A stretch of 18,863 bases of DNA from Pseudomonadota bacterium (GTDB lineage Bacteria; Desulfobacterota; Desulfobacteria; Desulfobacterales; RPRI01): positions 1 through 18,863 of the forward strand of contig JAHJRK010000257.1 in assembly GCA_018830925.1 (NCBI GenBank), given 5' to 3'. This document shows, piece by piece, positions 5,190 through 14,895 of the stretch. The position numbers were made by a program, and so were the translations under genes. The notes beneath the pieces are model-generated. The model did not search any database. It worked only from the letters and a program-made list of their open reading frames with translations, and was not told the origin of the DNA. How positions within the stretch are numbered: position 1 is the stretch's first letter; each line of letters begins with the position of its first letter.

Positions 5190-7795
5190 AGTTGGTAAAT
5201 CTCCTTCCGGCGAGCGAAGGCTTCATGCCCGCCTTCCATGATGGATACGATGGCCTTCTGAATCCCAGACTCGTCAATGCTACCGACCTGGATGTCGGCG
5301 CTTCTACCGGCAAAAGAACATGCGCCTACCTGTTCCGCGTCGCCTAGTACGGGGAAATTGGCGTTGTGTGTCGCAAAGATAAATTGGATACTCTTCTTAA
5401 GCGTCCGTACCAACTTGATGACATCCTCAAAGATTGTCTGGTTGTCCAAGTCGTCTTCAGGCTGGTCAATGACGATTACATCGTTGTCGCGCTGGCTCAG
5501 AATGAAGAGGATCAGTGCTGAAGCCCTTTGCCCCAGCGAGTGATCGCGCAGTTCCTTTCCGTGATACTCGATTTGGAAGATGTTTGGCACCTGCCAGGTG
5601 AGCAAAGACGCCTTAGCACTATTGAAATACCTACGGAACACATCACCCGAATCACCGAGGTTGTTGCAGATCGTATCCAGGGCTTCGTGAACCGAGATGA
5701 AATCAGCATGCGATTCCAGCACCCCCTTCAAAGTTGCCTCTCGGAGTTTGCTGCCTCGTAAATGATCCTGCAACTCTTTCAGAAACGCAACCTTATCGCC
5801 CTTATAGTGCGGGATAATTCGAAGGGCAGTTTGGCTTTCGTTCAGTTTCTTAATTTCCGCTTCGATCTGCTTGAACTCTTGGTGCCACATGTCGGAAAGC
5901 CGCTTCAGTTCCTTTAGGAGCTCGTCTCGAAGGGCGTTCTTTCGTGTACGGCTCTTAGCTATTTCTTCGAGTGCCAGTTTGGCTTTCTGCAATTCGGTAT
6001 TGAGCTTTACGAAATCGTCCGGACGAATACTGACGCCTCCCGCTTGTTGGAGTTGCTCGCTCAGTTTCCGCTCGATGGATGCGAAATCGTCCTTGAGTGC
6101 CTCGCGGCGACGCTCCAGTTCCCCAAGTTTCTCGCGCAAGGCGCGGGCATCGTTACGCGTCTCGGTGAGAACCTTCCGCGCGCTGTCAGGTGCCTTGCGT
6201 ATTCGGTCAAGGATAGCGTTGATGTCTGCGATGACATCGGCGTTTTCTTTGGACTCAAGCTTGGACTGCGCGGCCAGTTCAGATTCCTGTTCCCTCAGAA
6301 AAGTATCGAAAGATCGGACAAAGGCATCTACAGCATCGACAACGCGGCGCGCATGCGTCACGTCGGCGTTGAATTCCACCTGACGCCGTAGCTGCTGCTC
6401 GACACCGTACTTACGAAAAAGCTCCAGACGAAACTCTGTGTCCTTCTTCTTGTTCTGATACTCCTGTTCCAGTGCGTCTATGTCTTTCAATTTGTCGAGA
6501 TTCGCCAGTACGTTCAACACCCGTTGGCGTTGGGTAACTTTCTCTCGGCGGATAGCATCAAGTTTCGAGCCCAGCAAGCGTTCCACGAGTTCGCGCTCGG
6601 AACCTTCGCCTCTTTTCACCAATTCCTTTTGCCCAAAGAACAGGGGATTCTTCAAGGGTATGCGCACTCCGGGTCGCAATTCTCTATCAAAGTAAATGTC
6701 CGATCGCTCGTTCAGGATTCGGCGGATTTCGTAACGCCGTCCTTGTGCGTCTTCCACCTCGACCACGACCTTTCCGCCACTACCAAGGGCAAACCGGACA
6801 AGGTCTTGTTTGTACTTGAGATCCAACTCCTCCGCGGATTCAGGCAATGGCAATTCAAGCGCGAAGCGTAAGCACTCGAGGACGGCCGACTTTCCACTTC
6901 CCCGAATGCCGATTAAGCAGTTCATCTCGTCGGAAAGGTCAATCCGCTTTCCATCCAGGATACCTCCCTCAAAGCAAATCGAGCGCACCCAGGAGTGAAC
7001 CTGCTTCAGGACAGCTTTGCCGGACAAGCGATCTGCCCCAGGCTTGAGGGCAAACTGCACCGTCTCAAAGGTGAACGCGCCGATTTTGATGAAAGTTGGC
7101 TCGCCCCGTCCGATTTCATCCATCGCCTTGGGATCCGAGCCTTCCACTTCCGAAGGGTACCAAGTCCCGAGCCAGTCCTTTACCTTCTCTCGTTTGTCTC
7201 GTGTCCTAACTTTCTGAAAAGCCGCAGTGCGGGAGCAGAACAGTTCATTCTTGCCGAGTTCGGTGATTCTGCCACCATCAAGCGCCCCCCAGAGACCAAA
7301 GTTCTCTTCTACATGGGCAAAGATGATCAAGTAGTCCCTTTCAAATTTGTCCAGTTCGCGAAGGGTTTCCATCAGATCGTGGTTTGATCGGGAATTGCTG
7401 TTGTCATAACCGGCCTGCCCGGCGAAGGTCACTCCGAGAAAACTGTTAATGTAGTCTTCATTTTCGGGATTGTCGACCCAGTCCTTATGAAATATTACCA
7501 GCGTATGAATACCATTTCTCCCATCCTTGACCGACAACTCAACCCCGGGCATCAGATAGATATCTTCTTTCTTTGCGGCTTTCCGGAGCGCCTTAAACTC
7601 ATCCCGGTCGAACTTGTTGTGGTTGGTGATAACGCCAACGCGGATATCAACTTGCTTCAGTGCCGTAACGTATCGTGCCACAAAATCCTGATCGGTACCC
7701 GCATCCTTAAATTCCTTGTCCCGCCGTGTGTGCAGATGAAAGTCAGCTCGCACCCACCGACTTCCGTTAGCGAAGAAATTTGGTATTTCAGGCAT
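5177..7795 (-). CDS. TrlF-like protein: PHP domain fused to SMC/ABC-type ATPase
   Basis: An 872-residue protein. The chosen ATG at 7793-7795 has GGAGA 8 bases upstream; an in-frame ATG at 7864 has no ribosome site. Residues 17-250 form a PHP phosphoesterase-like domain (HLHT at 20-23, ITNHN, GVELSV, IFAH, GSDPK). An ABC/SMC-type ATPase follows: Walker A GIRGSGKS (296-303), Q-loop FGQKEL (387-392), a long charged coiled coil (about 417-657), signature SLGQ (753-756), Walker B with D-loop VIVIDQPEDDLDN (773-785), and H-loop ATHN (808-811). This is the layout of TrlF-family AAA-like ATPases found beside restriction genes. The ATPase could sense DNA and the PHP part act as effector; that is inference. 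Two usual PHP ligands look replaced. It overlaps the AlbA_2 gene by 13 bases. Confidence 0.87.
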   Translation of the reverse strand: MPEIPNFFANGSRWVRADFHLHTRRDKEFKDAGTDQDFVARYVTALKQVDIRVGVITNHNKFDRDEFKALRKAAKKEDIYLMPGVELSVKDGRNGIHTLVIFHKDWVDNPENEDYINSFLGVTFAGQAGYDNSNSRSNHDLMETLRELDKFERDYLIIFAHVEENFGLWGALDGGRITELGKNELFCSRTAAFQKVRTRDKREKVKDWLGTWYPSEVEGSDPKAMDEIGRGEPTFIKIGAFTFETVQFALKPGADRLSGKAVLKQVHSWVRSICFEGGILDGKRIDLSDEMNCLIGIRGSGKSAVLECLRFALELPLPESAEELDLKYKQDLVRFALGSGGKVVVEVEDAQGRRYEIRRILNERSDIYFDRELRPGVRIPLKNPLFFGQKELVKRGEGSERELVERLLGSKLDAIRREKVTQRQRVLNVLANLDKLKDIDALEQEYQNKKKDTEFRLELFRKYGVEQQLRRQVEFNADVTHARRVVDAVDAFVRSFDTFLREQESELAAQSKLESKENADVIADINAILDRIRKAPDSARKVLTETRNDARALREKLGELERRREALKDDFASIERKLSEQLQQAGGVSIRPDDFVKLNTELQKAKLALEEIAKSRTRKNALRDELLKELKRLSDMWHQEFKQIEAEIKKLNESQTALRIIPHYKGDKVAFLKELQDHLRGSKLREATLKGVLESHADFISVHEALDTICNNLGDSGDVFRRYFNSAKASLLTWQVPNIFQIEYHGKELRDHSLGQRASALILFILSQRDNDVIVIDQPEDDLDNQTIFEDVIKLVRTLKKSIQFIFATHNANFPVLGDAEQVGACSFAGRSADIQVGSIDESGIQKAIVSIMEGGHEAFARRKEIYQLWKQ

Positions 7796-7899
7796 TTTCT
7801 TTGTCTCCAATTCGTTTTCTAAAAACCCCTTGTGCCGATTTATACATTTTTTCTTGTTTCGCATGCTTCATGTGTGACTCCATTACCAATATAGGCTAT

Positions 7900-8016
7900 T
7901 TACTCAAATGTAATCAGCATGTTGCCGGACTCATTGCTCTTGATGAGATGGTCCAAGCATTCCAAGAACCATTGTATCATCTCTGTCTCTGAGTGACAAG
8001 CCTCAAGAGGTGTCAT
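7900..8016 (-). CDS. Putative 38-residue small protein between methyltransferase and trlF
   Basis: This short frame starts at ATG 8014-8016, three bases after the methyltransferase stop codon. A purine-rich GGGGAGGAA, formed by the last methyltransferase codons, lies about 7 bases upstream as a strong ribosome site. The peptide runs MTPLEACHSETEMIQWFLEC and then a DHLIKSNES-type segment, ending at TAA 7900-7902. It looks like an acidic N-terminus followed by one amphipathic helix. It fills most of the 224-base gap between two large genes of an otherwise tightly packed operon. No family is recognised. It might be a regulator or inhibitor of its neighbours, or an eroded piece of an older gene. 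Confidence 0.42.
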   Translation of the reverse strand: MTPLEACHSETEMIQWFLECLDHLIKSNESGNMLITFE

Positions 8017-8019
8017 CCG

Positions 8020-11000
8020 TCATTCCTCCCCCTCGTTGCCGCCGTCCCGACCCATGCGGTACTTGATATCGTAGTTGATGATGAAATCGAGTTCCTCGTC
8101 GGTGAAGCCGTAGTGTTGCGCGAGAACATGGTCGATTTGGTCGATGATGGGCTTGGAAAGTTTGGGGTAGAACTCGTCGTATTCAACGATCCCGGTTCTC
8201 TGGTATGGAATTTTCCGGCGAACGCTGTTTTTACGTAGACTTTCCATCAGTTTGGCACTTGCTTTTCTTAATGGGTTTCCAAACGTCCGGGACAAGGCGG
8301 TCAAATTTAATGGGAAATCAAGGATGATCTCCCTACCGCAGTGGTAGACATCAGAATAGGTCACGAACCATTGGTAGAACACCGAGCTGTTAAGTACTGC
8401 CGCGAGCAGGTCTCTTTCTACCACTGAAGCGGCGCCGAATATCTTATAGTCCTCGGACCGTTTAATGCCGTCTCTTTCGCTACAGAAGTAAGGAACGAAA
8501 TCCATGGCTTTAACGAAGTGAGCCACTATCCTGTGGCTATACACATCGTAGTGAGAAACCTTGCGCATGAATGCCCCGAGGCAAATCTTTTCAGACATCA
8601 GCTTCGAGAGCACTTGGAAGTGAAGTCGTGAGCAGAGCTTCGGTTTTAGACTCAATCGCACGAAGTTCGGATCTGATTCTGTGTACTCAATCAATGGAAA
8701 GAGCAACTCGCGCCCCCCGGTGTACCAGCGTTGAAAATGCGTACTGAATTCAGATAGCTGATGTACACTCATTTTCTGGAGTAGGATCGTCAGCCTAAAC
8801 TTCACACCGTTGAAAAGGACGGATGGATGTGCATCGCCTGAATAGAAGCTTGCATGTGTTAGCATCTTGCCCTTTGCCCATAGTTCGCGAAGCGGGAGCA
8901 TACGTTCGGTAGCTACACAACTAACCGGAACGATCATGCCGAAGCGTCCATCCCGAGGAGTCAACGTGTATGATCGCTCGCAGATGGCGGTGAAAAGATT
9001 CCCACATGAGAGCGTAGTGTAGTTGCCAGCATGTAGATAGTAGCTTTTAACTTTGCTCCACTCGACATACGGCGGATTCCCGATAATTACATCAAACCCA
9101 CCACTATGCATAATCCCATAAAACTCCACAAACCAGTGAAATGGTTTATGGCTGTCCTTCCACTTGGAAAAGGCCTCCTCGTAAGTGGCCTTGGACTTGT
9201 AGCTGCCGGCCGCGATGCCGTATTCGGAGGCCAGGTAACGGTCCAATTCGGTGTCAAGATTTTCCAACCGTTGTCGAAGATCTTGTTTGTCCTTGTGGGT
9301 AACCCTGCCTCCGTGGGTGGTTTGCTGGGCTCTGAACTGCTGAAAGATCTTTTCGACGATCAGCAGATCTTCCTCAAATCGCCGGTAGGCATCCACCGTC
9401 TCTCCGAAAAGCAGCGTTGCCTGTTTATGCTTCCCGGCAGCTTTTTCAGTGAACGCCTTGCGGGCTTGGCCCTCCGTGGCATACCCCACCAGAGTGTTGC
9501 CGGTGCGGATGTTGAAGTCCATGTCGGGCAGGGGCTCAATCTGCTCCGCTGTTTCCACCTGAGCCATGAGTTTGAGAAACAGGCGCAGTTTGCAGATCTC
9601 CACCGCCTCGGCCATGATGTCCACGCCGAAAAGGTTGTTGATAATGATGGATTTAAGGATGAAATAACGTTCGCCGGGGTGCTTGCCGATCTGGGCCAGG
9701 ACCTCCTTGAAATCCGTGAACTGCTTGGGATGATGGGGCTTGTTTTCGATATCCTCGATGAAGCGAGCCATACGTTCCAGGCAGTCGCTGTAGAGTGTTT
9801 CGAGGATGCGCAGGGCGGCAAAGAGAAACGCGCCAGAGCCGCAGGTGGGGTCGAGCACGGTTATGCCTGTTTCGAACTTCTCGGTTGACTTCTCCGGGAT
9901 TTTGCCGGCAATGGCTTGCCAGAAGGCGCGGAGCAGTTCCGGACCTTCACTGGTGACGATGGCATCTCGAGCGAACTGCCAGATGTCCAAGTTAAGGGTG
10001 ATGAGGTCGTTGATTTGGTGGACTTCACCCTTCCTCAGCTTTTCCCGGATCTCCAGGCAGCGGGTACGGCGGCAGACGTATTCCCGCCAGGTCTCGGTAA
10101 CCAAGCGCAGAGGATCACCGGCTGGGGTCTGCTGAAGGTTGTAGCGTTTGTCGTGCATACGCGCCCTGGGGTCATTCATGCCGGTTTGAACGAAATCGGG
10201 CAGCTCACTTTCCGGTGCAATGGAACCGTCATCGCGGATTACACCGTGTTTGACCGCCGGGTAGATATAGCGGTCGGGCTCATCGCGGAGCAGTTTCCAC
10301 AGAAAACCGTCGGGTGCAAAAGCGATGGGGCATTTCTTTTCAGCGGCGTCGAAAAGGAAAGGGATGAGGGTGTTTTTGCTGATGTATTCGGTAATGTCTT
10401 CCTTGGTGTAATAGGCCCCCATCTGCTTCTGGTTTATGTATTTTTCGAATATATAGCCTACCACGTCGGGGTTGATTTCGTTGTCGGCACGAAGCGGTCG
10501 CTCATCTAAATGCCAGCGGTAATCCTCGAAGAAGGCAAAGAGTCCCTCAAATGCCTTGTCCGGAATATCGATATCGGGATTTTGCTCTTCAAGCTGATGA
10601 ACCTCGAAGAACCCGCCGTTTAAGAAGGAGACTTTGCCCAGAAGCTTTCCCATGGCCGCATCCAATTTGCGCTCGGAGGGCGATCTCCCCAGGCCCTCGT
10701 GAAACAGCCGAAGCAGAAAATAACGGTAGAATGTCTGGAATTTGTCCTTGCCCCGGACATTTTGGACCATCTTCAAACGGTTGCGCAGATAATCGGTATC
10801 GCCGTCAAGAAAGCCTTTCTTCTGGATGAAGTACACGAACATCAGGCGGTTCAGCATCAGCGACGTGTACCACGCATGATCGGGATGGGGTTCTTTCTTC
10901 CCGTTGACTATGATTGGTCCGGGAAAGCCCGTGATCAGCTTGAGAAAGGCCGCGTGTTCGGCCTTGAAGCGGTCGTAGAACTTTTTGGTGATTTTGTCCA

Positions 11001-11463
11001 CGTCCAGAGCGGCCCTGACCCGGCCGGCAACGTCCACAACCGTGATGGCCTCCTCCTCAACCATGCTGACGGCGATCTGATCGAGCCGCTGGATGAGCGG
11101 GTCTCCGGACTGGGCGATGTCGAAGCGGTGGTCCCGGCTGGCCAGAGGCTTGCCCGGCTCGCGGCGGACCCAATGCCAGACCTGACGGCCCTTGGCCTGG
11201 TCGGTGTAGATAACAAAATGCTCGTGTACGGACTTGGTGACCTTGTGGTCTATTTTAAGACGTGTGGGCCGGTCGGGAATTGATGGGCAGAGAAAGGCGA
11301 CGAAACCGCGCTTTTGAGCAACGGCGGTAAGCCGAATGGTGGTGCCATCTACAGGAATATCTATCTGGGCATTGTGATTATCCCAGCCCAGATGCTCGCG
11401 GAACAGCGTCGCAAAATCAAAGGACTTGAGGCACTTTCGTACGGCGGCGGCATCGATCTTCAC
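8020..11463 (-). CDS. Eco57I/PglX-like adenine-specific DNA methyltransferase
   Basis: A 1147-residue N6-adenine methyltransferase-type protein. In order: an N-terminal domain of about 180 residues with EHFVIYTDQAKGRQVWHWVR (81-100), resembling defence-associated methylases but without a confident catalytic motif; a helical linker; MGAYYTKEDITEYI (348-361); SAM-binding motif I DPTCGSGAFLFAAL (538-551); LFGVDI (611-616); the catalytic NPPY (796-799) in DVIIGNPPYVEW; and a C-terminal part (about 810-1147) suited to target recognition. It should methylate adenine in a specific DNA site to mark self. Its ATG overlaps the helicase stop by 4 bases, so the two are translationally coupled. No separate specificity subunit gene is present. 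It resembles DrmMI of class 1 DISARM or PglX of BREX; which is closer cannot be settled by eye. Confidence 0.88.
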   Translation of the reverse strand: MKIDAAAVRKCLKSFDFATLFREHLGWDNHNAQIDIPVDGTTIRLTAVAQKRGFVAFLCPSIPDRPTRLKIDHKVTKSVHEHFVIYTDQAKGRQVWHWVRREPGKPLASRDHRFDIAQSGDPLIQRLDQIAVSMVEEEAITVVDVAGRVRAALDVDKITKKFYDRFKAEHAAFLKLITGFPGPIIVNGKKEPHPDHAWYTSLMLNRLMFVYFIQKKGFLDGDTDYLRNRLKMVQNVRGKDKFQTFYRYFLLRLFHEGLGRSPSERKLDAAMGKLLGKVSFLNGGFFEVHQLEEQNPDIDIPDKAFEGLFAFFEDYRWHLDERPLRADNEINPDVVGYIFEKYINQKQMGAYYTKEDITEYISKNTLIPFLFDAAEKKCPIAFAPDGFLWKLLRDEPDRYIYPAVKHGVIRDDGSIAPESELPDFVQTGMNDPRARMHDKRYNLQQTPAGDPLRLVTETWREYVCRRTRCLEIREKLRKGEVHQINDLITLNLDIWQFARDAIVTSEGPELLRAFWQAIAGKIPEKSTEKFETGITVLDPTCGSGAFLFAALRILETLYSDCLERMARFIEDIENKPHHPKQFTDFKEVLAQIGKHPGERYFILKSIIINNLFGVDIMAEAVEICKLRLFLKLMAQVETAEQIEPLPDMDFNIRTGNTLVGYATEGQARKAFTEKAAGKHKQATLLFGETVDAYRRFEEDLLIVEKIFQQFRAQQTTHGGRVTHKDKQDLRQRLENLDTELDRYLASEYGIAAGSYKSKATYEEAFSKWKDSHKPFHWFVEFYGIMHSGGFDVIIGNPPYVEWSKVKSYYLHAGNYTTLSCGNLFTAICERSYTLTPRDGRFGMIVPVSCVATERMLPLRELWAKGKMLTHASFYSGDAHPSVLFNGVKFRLTILLQKMSVHQLSEFSTHFQRWYTGGRELLFPLIEYTESDPNFVRLSLKPKLCSRLHFQVLSKLMSEKICLGAFMRKVSHYDVYSHRIVAHFVKAMDFVPYFCSERDGIKRSEDYKIFGAASVVERDLLAAVLNSSVFYQWFVTYSDVYHCGREIILDFPLNLTALSRTFGNPLRKASAKLMESLRKNSVRRKIPYQRTGIVEYDEFYPKLSKPIIDQIDHVLAQHYGFTDEELDFIINYDIKYRMGRDGGNEGEE

Positions 11464-14400
11464 GGGGCGGCTCCTTCATCCGGCTTGCGCAGGCCCATGG
11501 AGCAGATCACCTGCGGTTCAGTCGTTTCCATGTCTTCGGTCACACGGCAAAGACGGGCGTCCTGACGCAGCGAAATGACCAACTCGGCAAGGGCCTCGTC
11601 GCTGATGCCGCTCTTCAGTTGCCGGTTGAGAGTGTCGGTGGCCGCCTGAAGCAGGGGATACCTGTAGATGTCCTCAACGGCTTTATGCAGTTCCGGGTCC
11701 TCGAAAAGAGTTCCTTTGAAGGATTGTGCATGGGCCTTGAGGCGCTCATAAGTGCGGAAGCGAGCGCCTGAGGGCCGGCCGAGCTGGCCGCCCACAGACT
11801 TTTCCGTTTCGATGATGAGCTTTACTCCACTGGCGACCATTTCGTGATGGCGGTCATGACGTGGCAGGGGAGCCGTTTCGGGGCCGCACTCAGCGGCTTT
11901 CAGGATGGCATACTGCGACTCCGTGACGCTGTTGCCCTCTTTGTCTATCCAGGCCAGGGCGTCATTTCCTTCGGCGGTGCGCAGATACACCAGCGCACCC
12001 TCGGGCTGATCGCCGGTCTTTTTGTGCTGTTTCGTTGAATAGACGACGTTGGGCATCGCAGGAATGGTCTTTTCCAGATCGGGTTTTCTGTCGATGGCGT
12101 TTTTCCAGATCTGGTAGGCGTAGGAGGCCAGGTCCACCTCGGTGTCTTCCTCTCCGTCGAAGATGCCGGCTTTTTCGGTGAAAAGGTCGCGTACAGCCTG
12201 ATCGTCATCCTGGTCTTCGAAAAAGGTTTCGTCGGTGCCGACTACCTCGGCGTTCTCTTGCAATCGCCGGCTAACGCGTGCGCGAAGTCGGATGATCCGT
12301 TCCACCCCATCGGCGGGCAGAAAGGAGTAGCAGAGAATTGTGTCGGCCTGCTGGCCGATGCGGTCCACGCGGCCGGCGCGCTGGATCAGCCTGATGATGG
12401 CCCACGGCAGGTCGTAGTTGACGATGACGGCGCAGTCCTGAAGATTCTGCCCTTCGCTGAGCACGTCCGTGGCCAGCACGATACGCAGCTCGTCTTCCGG
12501 CTTGACTTGCTTGCGCCTGTCATTGCTCACCGGGCTGAAGCGGTAGGCCATGCCCGTCGGGTCTTCCGTATTGCCTGTGACACCGGCCAGGGAGGATATG
12601 CCGCGCGCCTTCAATTGCGTTTCAAGGTAGTCAACCGTGTCGGCAAACTGCGAAAATACCAGCACCTTGTTCATTGGATGACGTCGGGTGAGCAGAGAAA
12701 GAAGGGCCTGGAGCTTGGTGTCCCTTTCGGCATCCCACGCTTCGGCACGCTCGAGGACCGCCATGAGCGCGCTGGCGTCGTTTTTCAGATCCTTTCTCAG
12801 CGCATCATCAAACAGCTCCGGCTGCAGCCATTTGAAGCGTCGCCTGAAATGGGCAAAGTAGGTGTTGTAAACCTCGGCCGCCCGATCCCGGAAATCTTTC
12901 TCGGTCAAGGCCTGCATCAAACGTCCGGAAGGATCGCCGGCTTCGCCGTTGTCATCGTTTTCAATTGCCGGTTCCCACAGCTCGCTGTCCTGATCGTTTG
13001 CCCAGGTGTCAAGCAGGCCGATGTCCTGGGTGCCGATAGGAAGGGGTAATTCTTTTTCAATGGCATGCAGGAAGATAAAGTTTCTCAGGATGTGACGCTC
13101 CACGGACAGGATAAAGGCATGACCGCTGCTCTCAAGTCGCTTAAAGAGGTTGATGCGGCAGAAACCCTTGAGACGGGTGCCGGCCCGTGACAGATCAGCC
13201 AGCACCCTGGCTTCTTCCGGTGTGGGCGGTTTGTGAGGCGATGGCTTCTGGTAATTGCCCAAGCCATAGCGGGGCAACGTCAGATCGTTGACCGCACGAA
13301 CCACATCATCCGAAAAGAGCCGCGCATAAGGATCATTCGGGTCTTTGTCATTGATGGTGAACGGCACCGTTCTGGGAACCCGATCCGGAAAATATGATCG
13401 TGACCCGTCGGCGAACTCCAAATATTTCCGCTTACGATCGGGATCATATTTGGCATAATTTTCCTGGATAAAGCTGCGTGTGCGGCGAACCAGATATAGA
13501 CGCATCAGGTCCCGCCAATCGTCGGCATGGGTGCTTTTCTCGAAAGCCGCCAGCGAACGGACAGGAATCTGCATTCGCAGCAGTTCGTTCTCGCTCTTTT
13601 CGCGTATGAACTTTTCCGGTCGGATGCCGATGTCTTTGTGCTCGTCGATGAACAATCGAAGCTGGTTGGACAGGTCGAGATAGGTCTTGTTATACGGCGT
13701 GGCTGACAGCAGGATGACACGGCTGTCGTTGGCGCTGATATACTCGGCAATGGCCCGATATCGGCTCCCCTCGCGGTTGCGAAGGTTATGGCTTTCGTCG
13801 ATCACCACCAGTCGGAAGCGGCGCAGGTCGGGGAGTTTGCGCTGTGCCTGGGTAATTGATAAAACCGTGGCGCGCAGGCGGTATTGCTGCCGGTAATCCT
13901 CCCACATCCTGACCAGGTTCTTTGGGCAGATGATGAGCGTCTCGACCCCGTGATCATCCTCGAAAATACGCGCGAGAGCTGTGGCCATAAGCGTTTTGCC
14001 AAGCCCGACCACGTCGCCGATCACGACGCCGCCGCGCTTGTTGAGATGATGGGCGGCGATCTTGACGGCAGCGATCTGGAATTCGAATAGTTTATTGCCA
14101 AAATCGCTGGGAATCCGAAATTCAGTAAGACCGGATCTGGCCTCCTGTGACTGGTGAAAGGCCATCTTGATATAGATATGGTAGGGCGGAATCGGCTCCG
14201 GACGCGCCCAGCTATTGTTAATGATCTCGACCAGTTCTTTGGAGATATCCATGCAAAACCGGTCGCTCCAGCGATCCTCGAACCACCTGGCCAGTTTATC
14301 GCAGGCATCGTGATCGAGCACATCAACATTCAGCTCTCCCTGTTTTGACAGGCCGGCGAGCGTGAGGTTGCTGCTTCCCAAGTAGCCGATCTTGGGATTG

Positions 14401-14852
14401 AGCGGGTCCTGGCGGAAAAGTAGGTACAGCTTGGCGTGGAGCGGGTGCCGGAGAAACAGTTTGACCACGAGCTTGCCGGTGGTAATTTGGAGGGCGAGTC
14501 GGCGAAGACCCGCTTCATCTTCATTGGTTGGAAGACCGACCATGAGCTGGTCCCGGAAGTCCTGTGCGAGCCTTCGCTTCAGAACGACGGCCGTTGACTG
14601 ATCTATTTGATCATCGATCTTCAAGAGACCCATTGCCGATCGGAGCTGGTCCTGGGGCATCTGCTGCATGCCGACCAGAAGCCTGCAACATTGGCCGTCG
14701 CCGCCGGCCCATTTTTCAACGAAGGCATCAACTTGCCGCCAGCCCCGCAGATTAAAGTAGCCCACGCAAAAATCAGCCCTCTCTGACAACCCCATCGCCG
14801 CAGACAGAGCCGTCAATAGATGCTTCTCGATGTTGTCAAATATCTGGGGCAT
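11460..14852 (-). CDS. PLD-nuclease/SNF2-type helicase fusion
   Basis: A 1130-residue protein. Residues about 1-215 form a phospholipase-D-like nuclease domain with one HKD-type half-site: H139-A-K141-LYLLF, then GSSNLT (159-164). A superfamily 2 helicase of SNF2 type follows: motif I GDVVGLGKT (279-287), motif II DESH (352-355), motif III SAT (383-385), an insertion-rich middle, motif V ATDVLSEGQNLQ (794-805) and motif VI QRAGRVDRIGQ (824-834). The roughly 300-residue C-terminal tail is not assigned. Such proteins are expected to translocate on DNA by ATP hydrolysis and cut it. The start ATG at 14852 has an excellent GGGAGGTGAT ribosome site. It is the first gene of the defence operon. DISARM DrmD is the nearest named type I can suggest. 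Confidence 0.9.
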   Translation of the reverse strand: MPQIFDNIEKHLLTALSAAMGLSERADFCVGYFNLRGWRQVDAFVEKWAGGDGQCCRLLVGMQQMPQDQLRSAMGLLKIDDQIDQSTAVVLKRRLAQDFRDQLMVGLPTNEDEAGLRRLALQITTGKLVVKLFLRHPLHAKLYLLFRQDPLNPKIGYLGSSNLTLAGLSKQGELNVDVLDHDACDKLARWFEDRWSDRFCMDISKELVEIINNSWARPEPIPPYHIYIKMAFHQSQEARSGLTEFRIPSDFGNKLFEFQIAAVKIAAHHLNKRGGVVIGDVVGLGKTLMATALARIFEDDHGVETLIICPKNLVRMWEDYRQQYRLRATVLSITQAQRKLPDLRRFRLVVIDESHNLRNREGSRYRAIAEYISANDSRVILLSATPYNKTYLDLSNQLRLFIDEHKDIGIRPEKFIREKSENELLRMQIPVRSLAAFEKSTHADDWRDLMRLYLVRRTRSFIQENYAKYDPDRKRKYLEFADGSRSYFPDRVPRTVPFTINDKDPNDPYARLFSDDVVRAVNDLTLPRYGLGNYQKPSPHKPPTPEEARVLADLSRAGTRLKGFCRINLFKRLESSGHAFILSVERHILRNFIFLHAIEKELPLPIGTQDIGLLDTWANDQDSELWEPAIENDDNGEAGDPSGRLMQALTEKDFRDRAAEVYNTYFAHFRRRFKWLQPELFDDALRKDLKNDASALMAVLERAEAWDAERDTKLQALLSLLTRRHPMNKVLVFSQFADTVDYLETQLKARGISSLAGVTGNTEDPTGMAYRFSPVSNDRRKQVKPEDELRIVLATDVLSEGQNLQDCAVIVNYDLPWAIIRLIQRAGRVDRIGQQADTILCYSFLPADGVERIIRLRARVSRRLQENAEVVGTDETFFEDQDDDQAVRDLFTEKAGIFDGEEDTEVDLASYAYQIWKNAIDRKPDLEKTIPAMPNVVYSTKQHKKTGDQPEGALVYLRTAEGNDALAWIDKEGNSVTESQYAILKAAECGPETAPLPRHDRHHEMVASGVKLIIETEKSVGGQLGRPSGARFRTYERLKAHAQSFKGTLFEDPELHKAVEDIYRYPLLQAATDTLNRQLKSGISDEALAELVISLRQDARLCRVTEDMETTEPQVICSMGLRKPDEGAAP

Positions 14853-14895
14853 TCAGATCACCTCCCGCCACACCGCTTTGGGGAATCAATATCGT

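Noticed and set aside
7796..7864. N-terminal extension of the TrlF-like protein to the ATG at 7864
   Set aside because: Lys/Asn-rich leader without a ribosome site, while the internal ATG at 7795 has GGAGA at proper spacing and family similarity begins after it.
7788..7883. 31-codon minus-strand frame ending at the trlF start
   Set aside because: No ribosome site before its ATG and no recognisable features; weaker than the 38-codon frame just upstream.
9106..9888. 260-codon plus-strand open frame inside the methyltransferase gene
   Set aside because: Antisense shadow of a GC-rich coding region; the opposite strand carries clear methyltransferase motifs and this frame resembles no family.
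12258..13049. 263-codon plus-strand open frame inside the helicase gene
   Set aside because: Antisense to conserved helicase motifs V and VI; no ribosome site and no recognisable domain.
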